Positions 25,149-34,806 of a stretch of 64,000 bases of DNA are shown piece by piece; position 1 is the first letter of the stretch, and each line of letters opens with the position of its first letter. The stretch is from Azospirillum sp. (GTDB lineage Bacteria > Pseudomonadota > Alphaproteobacteria > Azospirillales > Azospirillaceae). The stretch covers positions 19,408 to 83,407 of the forward strand of contig WGNK01000044.1 in the NCBI GenBank assembly GCA_016124535.1. The letters are read 5' to 3'. The translations under genes and the position numbers were made by a program. The notes under the pieces were generated by a model. The model searched no databases and was not told where the DNA came from. It saw only the letters and a program-made list of their open reading frames with translations.

Positions 25149-27620
25149 ATGCCCAGGAACGATATCCAGGATCGCACCACAGCCAGGTCCTCGAACCGCC
25201 GGTTCCCACGCCGACTGGCCACACTTGCCGGACTGGCGTTCGCCATTACGGTCGGCGCCGACGTGCCACCGGTCGCCTTGAGCCCGGCCCAGGCCGCCGG
25301 GCCGTTCGGCGGCGCCAGTTCAGCGGTGATGCGGGCACAGACCAGCGTCATCACCAACGCGATCAACCGTCAGGTTCAGCGGGCAATGCGTCCGAAGCTG
25401 GTGGTCCGCAACAGCGCCGGACCGATCTCGGCGGTCGAACTCGGCACCGACGGTCGCTTCCTGGCGATCGCCTCGGCCGATAGCGGGGTGCGGGTGTGGG
25501 ACCTGGAAAACGGCCGCCAGACCCAGCAGCTCGATACCACGGGTATCGGCGCGATCCGGAGCGTCGATGTCGCGGTCGCGCAAGGCGGTCCGGCCCGGCC
25601 GGGGACACGGGGCACCGGTTCGGCTCCCCAGCGGCTGGTGGTCGCCGCCGGCGACAACGGCACCGCCATCCTGTTCGATGCGGTCACCGGTGCGGCTTTG
25701 CGCCGCCTGACCGGCCACAGCGGCGCGATCTTGTCGGCGCGTTTCTCGCCGGACCTGCAGACCGTGGCAACCGCCGGTTCCGACGGCACCGTGCGGCTGT
25801 GGGAGGTGGCGAGCGGCCGCCAGAAGGGCCAGCTCTCCGGCCATAGCGGTGCGGTCAATGCGATCGCATTCAGCCCTTCGGGCCAGCTTCTGGTCAGCGG
25901 TGGCGCCGATGGCGCCGTGCGCCTGTGGCAGACCGCCAGCGGTACCGCGGTGCGCAGCCTGACCGGTCATAGCGGTGCGGTGCGCGCGGTCGCCTTCGCC
26001 GCCAACGAGACCCAATTCTATAGTGGTGGCGACGATGGCCGGGTGCGGGCGTGGACGACCACCGCCACCGATGAGGTCGAGTCCTGGCGAACCGGCGACC
26101 CGGTGACGGCACTCAGCGTCAACCGCGACGGCCGCATCGCGACCGCCGGCGGCGGCTCTGAAATCAAGGTGTGGAAGCCGGACGGCTCCCGGATCACCGA
26201 AATCGACGATGAAGGCAATCGGGTGTCCTCCGCGGTGTTCACCCCCGCCACCAGCCAGCTGATCGGTGCCGGCACCGATGGCCGCGCCAAGATCTGGGAT
26301 GGCAGCAGCGGCCAGTACCGGGCGCAATTGATCCTGACCCGCTCGGGCTGGGCGGTTACCGACGCCGATGGCCGTTTCGACGGTTCCGACGCCGGGCTCG
26401 GCAATGTTTCCTGGGCCGGCGACAACAAGCTGTTCGAGATCGCCAATTTCTCCGACCCCTATTACGAGCCCGGCCTGCTGGCCAAGACCCTGCGCGCCCA
26501 GGGCGCGCTGATCACCGCCGGCGCACCGGCGGTCGAAGCCGGCGTCGGCATCCCACCCACCGTCACCCTGTCCGCGGCCAGCGGCAGCCAGGCCTCGGTA
26601 CCCGGACCCAGCCAGGTCACGGTGGTTGCCCAGGACCAGGGTGCCGGCATCGACAAGGTCGTGCTCTACCAGAACGGCAAGGCCGTGGACCCCGCCCAGA
26701 TTGCCAGCGACCAGACCGGCAGTGGCAGCCGGCCGAGCCGTACGGTGACCTGGAATGTCGAGTTGGGCGGCGGTGTCAACCAGTTCCGCGCCAGCGCCTT
26801 CAGCATCCAGCGCATCGAAGGCGTTCCGGCCGAGTTGTCGGTGGCGGTGCGGACGCCCGAGCCGAAGCCGAGCCTTCATGCCGTGATCATCGGCATCAAC
26901 CAGTATGCCAACCCGCAATTGACCCTGAACTATGCGGTGGCCGACGCCAAGGGCTTTGTCGATTGGGCAAAGAAGCAGGCGAGGGGCAGCTTCGGCAAGA
27001 TCGAGGTCCATCAATTGCTCGACCGTCAGGCGACACGTGCTAATATCCTGGATCTGTTCAAGCAATTGGAAAGCACCAAGCCCGAGGACGTGGTGGTGAT
27101 CTATCTTGCCGGCCACGGCGAGAACGCCGAGCAAAGCTGGTTCTTCCTGCCGACCGAGTTCGGCCGCACGATCTCCCTGGCGGCGGTCGCCAGCGAAGGA
27201 CTGTCGTCCCAGATGATCGAGCAGGCGGTGGTCAAGATGGGCGCCCAGCACGTGTTCCTGCTGATCGACGCCTGCAAGTCGGGTTCGTTGCAGAAGGCCT
27301 TCGCCGCCGATGCCGACCGCAAGGACATCTCAAGCCTGAGCCGTGATGCCGGCATCCATGTGCTGGCGGCAACCAACAAGGATCAACTCGCGGTCGAGCT
27401 TTCGGAAATCGGCCACGGCGCCTTCACCTATACCGTGCTCGATGCGCTGAAGGGCAAGGCGGACCGGCAGCCCCGCGACGGCGTGGTCCGGGCCAGGGAA
27501 ATCCTGCAATACGCCGAAAAGGAAGTGCCGCTGGTCGCCTATAAATACACCAACCTGGAACAGTTCCCGACCGTCTTCAGCCGTGGTGCCGACTTCGAAA
27601 TCAGCCGCGGCGGGCGATAG
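25149..27620 (+). CDS. Exported WD40-repeat protein with C-terminal caspase-like (C14) domain
   Basis: An 823-residue protein. The N-terminus has consecutive arginines and a hydrophobic core ending PAQAAG, a signal peptide with some Tat character (NRRFPRR). Residues about 75-385 form six or seven WD40 blades (GHSGAILSARFSPDLQTVAT, GHSGAVNAIAFSPSGQLLVS and others). A linker of about 100 residues with an Ig-like feel follows, then a caspase/metacaspase domain from LHAVIIGINQY (about 576). Its catalytic dyad is intact: His in YLAGHGEN (about 655) and Cys in LIDACKSGS (about 709). Such proteases usually cut after Arg or Lys. The start has GGGGGACGGAG upstream. Target and trigger are unknown. Confidence 0.92.
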   Translation: MPRNDIQDRTTARSSNRRFPRRLATLAGLAFAITVGADVPPVALSPAQAAGPFGGASSAVMRAQTSVITNAINRQVQRAMRPKLVVRNSAGPISAVELGTDGRFLAIASADSGVRVWDLENGRQTQQLDTTGIGAIRSVDVAVAQGGPARPGTRGTGSAPQRLVVAAGDNGTAILFDAVTGAALRRLTGHSGAILSARFSPDLQTVATAGSDGTVRLWEVASGRQKGQLSGHSGAVNAIAFSPSGQLLVSGGADGAVRLWQTASGTAVRSLTGHSGAVRAVAFAANETQFYSGGDDGRVRAWTTTATDEVESWRTGDPVTALSVNRDGRIATAGGGSEIKVWKPDGSRITEIDDEGNRVSSAVFTPATSQLIGAGTDGRAKIWDGSSGQYRAQLILTRSGWAVTDADGRFDGSDAGLGNVSWAGDNKLFEIANFSDPYYEPGLLAKTLRAQGALITAGAPAVEAGVGIPPTVTLSAASGSQASVPGPSQVTVVAQDQGAGIDKVVLYQNGKAVDPAQIASDQTGSGSRPSRTVTWNVELGGGVNQFRASAFSIQRIEGVPAELSVAVRTPEPKPSLHAVIIGINQYANPQLTLNYAVADAKGFVDWAKKQARGSFGKIEVHQLLDRQATRANILDLFKQLESTKPEDVVVIYLAGHGENAEQSWFFLPTEFGRTISLAAVASEGLSSQMIEQAVVKMGAQHVFLLIDACKSGSLQKAFAADADRKDISSLSRDAGIHVLAATNKDQLAVELSEIGHGAFTYTVLDALKGKADRQPRDGVVRAREILQYAEKEVPLVAYKYTNLEQFPTVFSRGADFEISRGGR

Positions 27621-27627
27621 CGCGGGA

Positions 27628-27649
27628 CGGGGGGCGGCGAGGCCCCCCG
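27628..27649. terminator. Hairpin between convergent genes
   Basis: A perfect 8-bp stem (CGGGGGGC / 6-nt loop / GCCCCCCG) begins 8 bp after the stop of the caspase gene, before the convergent deacetylase stop at 27688. No T tract follows, so it is a plausible but unproven stop for either transcript. Confidence 0.45.
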
Positions 27650-27687
27650 AACCCCCGACAGATCAGAAAATATCGGGCCTCGACCGG

Positions 27688-28473
27688 TCAGGGCGCCACC
27701 GCAGCCGTCATCACTGCCAGCCATTCGGTCAGAGTGACGAAGCGGTAGCCTTGACGTTTGCCGGCATCCAGGATTCCCGGCAAGGCGGCCACCGAGGCGG
27801 CCTTGGTGCTGTGGAGCAGCACGATGGCACCGGGGTGGAGGCGGTCGACCACCCGTCGCATGATCGCGTCGCGATCCAGGCCTTTCCAATCCTGGCTGTC
27901 GATGGTCCACAGCACCGTCGCCATGCCCAGACGCCGCGCCTCGGCGACCACGCCGCCGTCAAAATCGCCATAGGGCGGGCGGAACCAGGCCGCCTTGACA
28001 CCGATCCGGGCGAGTGCCGCCGCAGCACCAGTCAACGACTGCCGCTGCGCCGGCGGAGCAAGGTCGGTCAGCATCGGATGATCCTGGGTGTGATTGCCGA
28101 CTTCATTGCCGGAACCGGCGACCCGCGCCGCAACCGCCCGCTCGGCCGGCAGCTTCGCGCCGATATAGAAAAAGGTTGCCCTGGCCCCGTGCTCGCGCAG
28201 AATTTCGAGGAGCTTCAGATCATTGTGGTCGGGACCATCGTCGATGGTCAGGGCGATCACCCGGGCCGCCGGCGCCGAGAGCCGGACTCGCGATAGCGCG
28301 AGCGGACTGCCCGGCAGCAGATGTTCGGTAGAAAACGGCGCCGCCCCGTGGGTGGCGGTGTAACTGCGCGGTTTTGCCGATGCCGGCGCGGCCGCCATTG
28401 CCGCGAGCAGCACGAGCACGCCGAGCAGAGACCGGCGGGCGATCGCGAAGCACACTGTTTGTTCTGAATGCAT
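27688..28473 (-). CDS. Exported polysaccharide deacetylase (NodB domain)
   Basis: A 261-residue protein with a signal peptide (IARRSLLGVLVLLAAMAAAPASA). The NodB metal site and catalytic residues are present: TIDDGPD, the H-x3-H motif in NHTQDHP, and RPPYGDF; LLHS lies near the end. It should remove N-acetyl groups from a cell-wall or extracellular polysaccharide, and the substrate is not clear. The ATG at 28473 has AAGGAA about 9 nt upstream; the GTG one codon earlier is less likely. It follows rpsA on the same strand, but the strong rpsA terminator lies between, so it is probably transcribed separately. Confidence 0.9.
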   Translation of the reverse strand: MHSEQTVCFAIARRSLLGVLVLLAAMAAAPASAKPRSYTATHGAAPFSTEHLLPGSPLALSRVRLSAPAARVIALTIDDGPDHNDLKLLEILREHGARATFFYIGAKLPAERAVAARVAGSGNEVGNHTQDHPMLTDLAPPAQRQSLTGAAAALARIGVKAAWFRPPYGDFDGGVVAEARRLGMATVLWTIDSQDWKGLDRDAIMRRVVDRLHPGAIVLLHSTKAASVAALPGILDAGKRQGYRFVTLTEWLAVMTAAVAP

Positions 28474-28531
28474 CACCGGATTCCTTGGGCATCGGCAGAC
28501 GCGTTACCGGCAAAATCAGCGATAGATCGAG

Positions 28532-28566
28532 AAAAAGAAAAAGCCCCTCCCCGGCAGGGGAAGGGC
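28532..28566 (-). terminator. Intrinsic terminator of rpsA
   Basis: On the minus strand a 10-bp stem (GCCCTTCCCC / TGCC / GGGGAGGGGC, one G-U pair) is followed directly by TTTTTCTTTTT. It starts about 40 nt past the rpsA stop and is the clearest intrinsic terminator in the window. Confidence 0.93.
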
Positions 28567-28606
28567 CTTTCCTGGAATCAAGGCTGGGGAAACCGGACGC
28601 GAGCGA

Positions 28607-30340
<1,734 letters not shown>

Positions 30341-30385
30341 TGAGACTCCTCGGGTTGACCAAATACGGCCACCGGCGCCGCCGAT

Positions 30386-30616
30386 TCCGCCCATGGCATC
30401 GGGAGGAGGGTGACGCCGCGCGCCGCAGCGCCGGACCTCATGTCCGGCGGCTCGCAGAAAGAGGAAAGACAGACTCCCGCCCATACGAAAACGGCGACAC
30501 GCCAGCGCCGCGGTCCCCCGCACGCCAGCCGTCGCAACCGATCTCCGAACGGAACTCTGTCCCCCAGGACGGTGCCGACCATAGCGGCTCGAAGGCGCCG
30601 AGGCAATCGAATCTCT
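30386..30616. repeat. 231-bp direct repeat, copy 1
   Basis: This stretch is about 94% identical by eye to 32493-32723 in the same orientation. Differences are a few substitutions and one 1-nt indel. It contains a small palindrome (CCGGACCTCATGTCCGG on the plus strand). It lies 46 bp upstream of the rpsA start codon, so it probably holds part of the rpsA leader or promoter. Confidence 0.93.
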
Positions 30617-30740
30617 CGGCACATCGCCGGCCCGAAGGGTCAAGGTGCCAGGGCCGCGGGCCCTGGCATCCCGGGACGGGAGTTTGACAATGCCGGCCGG
30701 GGAAATAATACTATGATCAGTGGTTGCTGCGATCGGCCCA

Positions 30741-30769
30741 TTGACAGCAGGGTATCATAATGCTACCAT
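30741..30769 (+). promoter_or_regulatory. Promoter and palindromic operator candidate for mqsRA
   Basis: TTGACA at 30741 is followed, within the spacer, by the palindrome GGTATCATAATGCTACC (30751-30767; one mismatched pair in 17 nt), and by a weak -10 (TACCAT) about 17 bp downstream. The toxin start is at 30792. MqsA-type antitoxins bind palindromes in their own promoter, so this is the best operator candidate. A second TTGACA lies at 30684. Confidence 0.55.
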
Positions 30770-30791
30770 CTTCGAACCTTGAGGCATTGGC

Positions 30792-31106
30792 GTGACCCCA
30801 AGCTATCCGCGAGATTTGGTGAAGCGACTGGCCGCCGGTACCGATTCCTTCGAGATGTACCGCATAGCGGCCGACGATGCCCTGGGCTTCGGTCTCGACA
30901 GCGACGATGTCAAAGAGATATTTCAACGCATTGAGCAGTGGCAGTGCATCGCCAGCAAACCGACCGTGCGGCATTTTCCCGGAACGATGTCGGACTACTA
31001 TGTTTTCTTCGTCGAGGAATGCCTGACGCGAATGTTCATCAAGTTTTTGATATTCCAGGACCGGTTGGTCGTCACATCGTTCAAGGAAGATGACGGCAAT
31101 GCTTGA
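30792..31106 (+). CDS. mqsR: MqsR-like toxin (mRNA interferase)
   Basis: A 104-residue protein that aligns along its length with the MqsR family: an N-terminal LVKRLAAG, the ALGFGLDSDDVKEIF helix, then FIKFLIFQDRLVVTSFKED at the C-terminus (compare the VSFKEK end of E. coli MqsR). MqsR is a RelE-fold ribonuclease that cuts mRNA, mainly at GCU. The start is a GTG with TTGAGG upstream. Toxin precedes antitoxin, the reversed order typical of mqsRA. The codons are AT-richer than in the flanking genes. Confidence 0.78.
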   Translation: MTPSYPRDLVKRLAAGTDSFEMYRIAADDALGFGLDSDDVKEIFQRIEQWQCIASKPTVRHFPGTMSDYYVFFVEECLTRMFIKFLIFQDRLVVTSFKEDDGNA

Positions 31107-31710
31107 TCACATCGAATCCTGCTCGGAATGTGGCCAGCATACGGTCACCGAGAGTATCGGCCGGGTCGTTCACCGCGTAGGCCAGCGAGAGATCATCGTC
31201 GACCAGGATCGACATTTGGTCTGTGGTCATTGCGGCAATATCAGCTACCGCGGCGAGATGCTGGATGAAAGTCAGCGCAAGGTTGCCAGCATGCTCCGGC
31301 AGCAGGATAACCTGCTCACGCCTGACGAATTACGTGCAATTCGCCTGAAATATGGCTTCACCCAAGCGGAAATGGAAAAGCTGCTCACCATCGGTGCCAA
31401 GACTTGGGTTCGTTGGGAACGCGGCAAAGTGGTTCAGAGCAGTGCCGCCGATCAGATGATCCGGCAGATTTCCAAGAATCCTGAGTTGTTGAGGGACTTA
31501 ATGAGGAGCGGCGGCATTAGAAATGATAGTGCGGAAAAATTTCTTGCCGCCATCGACGAGGAAGTCGAGCAACGAATTGCCGCCAGATTGTCGGAAAATT
31601 TTCCCGATCTAAAACACGAAACGCTCCAGGCCGCGGCGCGCATTGCCGCAGCCGAAGTGCGTCGATCACAACACGGTGGCGCCGACCAAGCGGAGAGGAC
31701 GGCAGCATGA
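31099..31710 (+). CDS. mqsA: MqsA-like antitoxin with zinc-binding N-terminus and HTH
   Basis: A 203-residue protein. The N-terminal zinc domain has two CxxC pairs (CSECG and CGHCG) and should neutralise the toxin. An HTH_XRE-type DNA-binding domain follows (LTPDELRAIRLKYGFTQAEM, then GAKTWVRWERGK), as in MqsA/YgiT proteins. It has about 70 extra C-terminal residues, Arg/Glu/Ala-rich and helical, beyond the 131 of E. coli MqsA. The ATG at 31099 has AAGGAAG at proper spacing; an ATG at 31090 is possible. It overlaps the toxin stop and, by ATGA, the third gene. Confidence 0.85.
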   Translation: MLDHIESCSECGQHTVTESIGRVVHRVGQREIIVDQDRHLVCGHCGNISYRGEMLDESQRKVASMLRQQDNLLTPDELRAIRLKYGFTQAEMEKLLTIGAKTWVRWERGKVVQSSAADQMIRQISKNPELLRDLMRSGGIRNDSAEKFLAAIDEEVEQRIAARLSENFPDLKHETLQAAARIAAAEVRRSQHGGADQAERTAA

Positions 31711-32141
31711 CAGAAGACCCCAAAATATCGCATATCGCCAATCGTTTGAAGGAGCGTCGAGAAAGCGATAGTCCGGATCAGGCGCTCATTGAACGTGTTG
31801 CCGATGCGGTCGACATGCGCCTCGCCAAACATTTTCAAAGTCAGAACGAATTGCTGATGGCCAGTATTGGGCGCCTGATCGAGGAACTTGATGGCGTCAG
31901 GTCGGGGGCTGCCGAACATGCGTTTGACAAGATTGCATCATCGGACTGTCCGGCCGATATCTCGACCGTCCGTGTCGACCCTGCGCTCATCTATAAGTTT
32001 ACCGCTGAGGAAATTGGCAAGACGCTAGGCCTTACGGCGACCCAGGTTGGAACACTTCTCGGGTCCCGAGGGCTGAATTGGGCAGACGACCCCGTGTATC
32101 AAGAGGTCGATCGATTTCGACCGGGTCGGCAGCGCTTTTGA
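31707..32141 (+). CDS. Third gene of the mqsRA operon, unknown, ends at an in-frame TGA
   Basis: A 144-residue product whose ATG overlaps the mqsA stop (ATGA), so it belongs to the toxin-antitoxin message. I do not recognise it. The N-terminal half is a charged helical region (ALIERVADAVDMRLAKHFQSQ). From DPALIYKFTAEEIGKTLGLT onward it looks like a small winged-helix or HTH domain. The stop is TGA at 32139-32141, but the same frame stays open for 49 more codons to TAA at 32291, and those codons look coding. A TGG tryptophan codon mutated to TGA is one simple explanation. Confidence 0.6.
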   Translation: MTEDPKISHIANRLKERRESDSPDQALIERVADAVDMRLAKHFQSQNELLMASIGRLIEELDGVRSGAAEHAFDKIASSDCPADISTVRVDPALIYKFTAEEIGKTLGLTATQVGTLLGSRGLNWADDPVYQEVDRFRPGRQRF

Positions 32142-32291
32142 CACCATGAGGTCCCCGACAAGCTGGAGCAATTGCTACGCAATCCCCCGCCCGAAAGGGT
32201 GAGCGGACTACACCCTCGAGTAAGGGCCATCGTGCGCAGATGGCGAGAAAAAAACGGACTAGCTGAGGTGGTACCTTTTGCGGGAAGCTAA
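32142..32291 (+). pseudogene. In-frame continuation of the third gene after TGA
   Basis: Reading on in frame gives HHEVPDKLEQLLRN, then RVRAIVRRWREKNGL and a TAA stop at 32289-32291. The stretch is rich in charged and helical residues and has no internal stop. A full product would have about 194 residues. This supports an intact ancestor about a quarter longer than the present ORF. Confidence 0.55.
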
Positions 32292-32492
32292 TCGAAACGG
32301 GAGCTGGCGGCCCCCAATTCCTCATGCCATTCGTCGATTCCGGCCCACCGTCGCAATCAAATGTAATTGTTCGCCGTCGCCGCACTCGTCGGTTGCCGCG
32401 TCTGCTCCACGCCGGGTTGGAGATGTCCAGCGGGACGAAGCCGTAGTGTTTCAGCCAGCGCAGGTCGGGGATGCCGTATCTCAGCGTGGTGA
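32292..32492. other. Gene-free stretch with a possible minus-strand coding remnant
   Basis: No intact gene. On the minus strand, about 32400-32490, one frame reads LRYGIPDLRWLKHYGFVPLD, which looks like real protein sequence, but it lacks a start and runs into repeat copy 2. It is probably the end of a gene broken when this region was rearranged. I cannot name the family. Confidence 0.35.
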
Positions 32493-32723
32493 TCCGCCCA
32501 TGGCATCGGGAGGAGAGTGACGCCGCGCGCCGCAGCGCCGGACCTCATGTCCGGCGGCTCGCAGAAAGAGGAAAGACAGACTCCCGCCCATACGAAAACG
32601 GCGACACGCCAGCGCCGCGGTCCCCCGCACGCCAGCCGTCGCACCGATCTCGGAACGGAACTCTGTCCCCCAGGACGGCATCGACCATAGCGGCTCGCGT
32701 GCGCCGAGGCAAACCGATTCTCT
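32493..32723. repeat. 231-bp direct repeat, copy 2
   Basis: The partner of 30386-30616, same orientation, start-to-start distance 2,107 bp. It ends about 120 bp before the acetylpolyamine amidohydrolase start. The two copies bracket the mqsRA operon and the coding remnant. Confidence 0.93.
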
Positions 32724-32840
32724 GATGGTCCTGACGGCCCGGCAGCGGTGGTCGCGGACAAGCGATTCCGCGGCCTGGCGGTTCAGCTGCCGTGCTACCA
32801 GGTTTGCGGCAGGGCCCGAACGCAAGCCTGGAGACACGCA

Positions 32841-33872
32841 ATGGACCTGTTCTATTCTGCCGACCACGTCTTTCAGAATGGCGGCGCCGAACTCAACAAG
32901 GGCAGCCTGGTCCCCTGTTTCGAGAACCCGACCCGCGCCGATATTGTCTTAAGCGCCGTGCAATCGGCCGGCATCGGCACCGTTCAGAGTGCCGGAGATC
33001 ATGGTTTGGAGCCATTGCACCGGGTGCATGATCCCCGCTACCTGGAATTTCTCGAGCATTTCTGGGACGAGTGGTCGCGGGCGGGACGGGACTGGGACGC
33101 CTTGCCCGCGGTGTGCCGGCCCGCCGCGGGCCGCAGCGGGCTGATCCCGACCACGATCGATGGCAAGCTTGGCTATTTTGCCTTCGGTGTCGACAGCCCG
33201 ATTGTCGCCGGCACCTGGCGCGCGGCTACCGCGGCGGTGAAGGTTGCGCTGAGCACCGTCGCCTCGGCGGCGGATCGCGGCGAAGCGGCCTTCGGCATCG
33301 CCCGGCCGCCGGGGCACCATGCCGGCCCGGATTATTTCGGCGGCTATTGCTTTTTGAACAACGCCGCGGCGGCGGCGCAGGATTTTCTCGACCGTGGCTG
33401 CCGCCGCGTGGCGATCCTCGACGTCGACTACCACCATGGCAACGGCACGCAGGATATCTTCTATCGCAGAAGCGACGTCCTGTTCGTATCGATCCACGCC
33501 GATCCCCGGACGGCTTTTCCCTATTATTGGGGCCACGGCGACGAGACCGGAGCCGGGCCGGGCGAGGGGGCTAACCTCAACCTGCCGCTGCCGCGGGGCA
33601 CGCAATGGCCGGTCTATTCGGAGGCCCTCGGCCGCGCCGCCGATCGGATTGCTCGAGTCCATGCCGAAGCGCTGGTGATTTCCCTCGGGCTCGATACCTA
33701 TGAAGGGGACCCGCTCAGCGGCTTCCGTCTGCAGTCGGAAGATTTCGTCCGCCTCGGCCAAGGGATCGCGGCGATGGCCTTGCCCACGGCCTTCCTGCTC
33801 GAAGGCGGCTACGCGATCGATGCGCTGGGGGCCAACGCCGCCAATGTCCTCCGGGGATACCTGGGGCGATGA
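32841..33872 (+). CDS. Acetylpolyamine amidohydrolase (class II HDAC-like)
   Basis: A 343-residue arginase/deacetylase-fold enzyme close in length and sequence to acetylpolyamine amidohydrolase AphA. It shows an acidic N-terminal region (LEPLHRVHDPRYLEFLEHFWDEW), the catalytic RPPGHHAG, FGGYCFLNN, DVDYHHGNGTQDIFY with zinc ligands Asp and His, GLDTYEGDP and EGGY. It removes acetyl groups from acetylated putrescine, cadaverine or related amines, with zinc, in the cytoplasm. It starts at ATG 32841 after the second 231-bp repeat. The FAH-family gene follows 184 bp downstream in the same direction. Confidence 0.92.
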   Translation: MDLFYSADHVFQNGGAELNKGSLVPCFENPTRADIVLSAVQSAGIGTVQSAGDHGLEPLHRVHDPRYLEFLEHFWDEWSRAGRDWDALPAVCRPAAGRSGLIPTTIDGKLGYFAFGVDSPIVAGTWRAATAAVKVALSTVASAADRGEAAFGIARPPGHHAGPDYFGGYCFLNNAAAAAQDFLDRGCRRVAILDVDYHHGNGTQDIFYRRSDVLFVSIHADPRTAFPYYWGHGDETGAGPGEGANLNLPLPRGTQWPVYSEALGRAADRIARVHAEALVISLGLDTYEGDPLSGFRLQSEDFVRLGQGIAAMALPTAFLLEGGYAIDALGANAANVLRGYLGR

Positions 33873-34056
33873 TCGCGCTGCAGGCGCTTCCCCGGCAAAG
33901 CGGACACCGGGTTTCGCTGCCGCAGGCTGCGGCGTCGCTGGGCTTGGCAAGCAGGCCCGAACCGACTACCTCTTGGCCGGCACGGCTTGCGTTTTGGGCC
34001 AGTCCCGAGCGGTGGCCGCGCGAGCAACAAGAACACGCCAGGGGAGAGTGACCGCC

Positions 34057-34743
34057 ATGACCTTCGCAGTCCCGCTGTGGCCGCAGCCGAGCATCCGAAT
34101 CAGCGGCGACGAGATGCGCTTCCCGGTTCGTCGCATCTATTGCGTCGGCCGCAACTACGCCGCCCATGCTCGCGAAATGGGGGCCGATCCGACCCGCGAG
34201 CCGCCGTTTTTCTTCATGAAGCCAGCCGATGCCGTGGTCGCCGACGGCGGGACCGTGCCCTATCCGCCCGGCACCAGCAATCTCCATCACGAGATCGAAC
34301 TGGTGGTGGCGCTGGGCAGCGGCGGGCGCGATATTCCGGAGTCAGAGGCCCTGGAGCATGTCCTCGGCTACGCGGTCGGGCTCGACATGACCCGCCGGGA
34401 CCTCCAGAACGCGGCGAAGAAGGTCGGCCAGCCCTGGGACATGAGCAAGGGCTTCGACAATTCCGCGCCCTGTTCGGCGATTCGCCCGGCGACCTCGATC
34501 GGCCACCCCAGAAGCGGCACGATCGCGCTATCGGTCAATGGCGCGGTCCGGCAAACAGGCGATATCGGCGATCTGATCTGGTCGGTGCCCGAAACGATCG
34601 CCTATCTGTCCCGCCTGGTCGAATTGGCCGCTGGCGATCTCATCTATACCGGCACCCCCGAAGGCGTCGGTCCGGTCTCGCCGGGAGATCGCCTGGAAGG
34701 CTATGTCGAGACGGTCGGCGAGATCGCGGTCACCATCATTTAG
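34057..34743 (+). CDS. Fumarylacetoacetate hydrolase family protein
   Basis: A 228-residue FAH-fold enzyme. Typical elements are IYCVGRNYAAHAREMG, PFFFMKPADAVV, the metal-binding HHEIELVV, GYAVGLDMTRRDLQ, SKGFDNSAP and the C-terminal AGDLIYTGTPEGVGPV. The length and YCVGRNYAAH element match fumarylpyruvate hydrolase and acylpyruvase members, which split C-C bonds of short diketo acids. GGGGAGAG lies upstream of the ATG. A strong hairpin follows the stop. The substrate cannot be fixed from context. Confidence 0.92.
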   Translation: MTFAVPLWPQPSIRISGDEMRFPVRRIYCVGRNYAAHAREMGADPTREPPFFFMKPADAVVADGGTVPYPPGTSNLHHEIELVVALGSGGRDIPESEALEHVLGYAVGLDMTRRDLQNAAKKVGQPWDMSKGFDNSAPCSAIRPATSIGHPRSGTIALSVNGAVRQTGDIGDLIWSVPETIAYLSRLVELAAGDLIYTGTPEGVGPVSPGDRLEGYVETVGEIAVTII

Positions 34744-34749
34744 GCATCC

Positions 34750-34790
34750 GCACCGGCACGAAGAGGGCATTGCCCCTTTCGTGCCGGTGC
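34750..34790. terminator. Bidirectional terminator hairpin
   Basis: A 13-bp perfect outer stem (GCACCGGCACGAA / TTCGTGCCGGTGC) with further inner pairing lies 6 bp after the FAH-family stop and 16 bp before the convergent stop at 34807. Its symmetry suits termination from both sides. Confidence 0.72.
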
Positions 34791-34806
34791 CGTCGGTCCT
34801 GGTGGC

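Noticed and set aside
32139..32141. In-frame TGA as a selenocysteine codon.
   Set aside because: No SECIS-like hairpin directly after the codon and no selenoprotein-like context; a nonsense change or genuine stop is simpler.
30386..32723. A composite transposon.
   Set aside because: The flanking copies are direct, have no transposase frame and no terminal inverted repeats.
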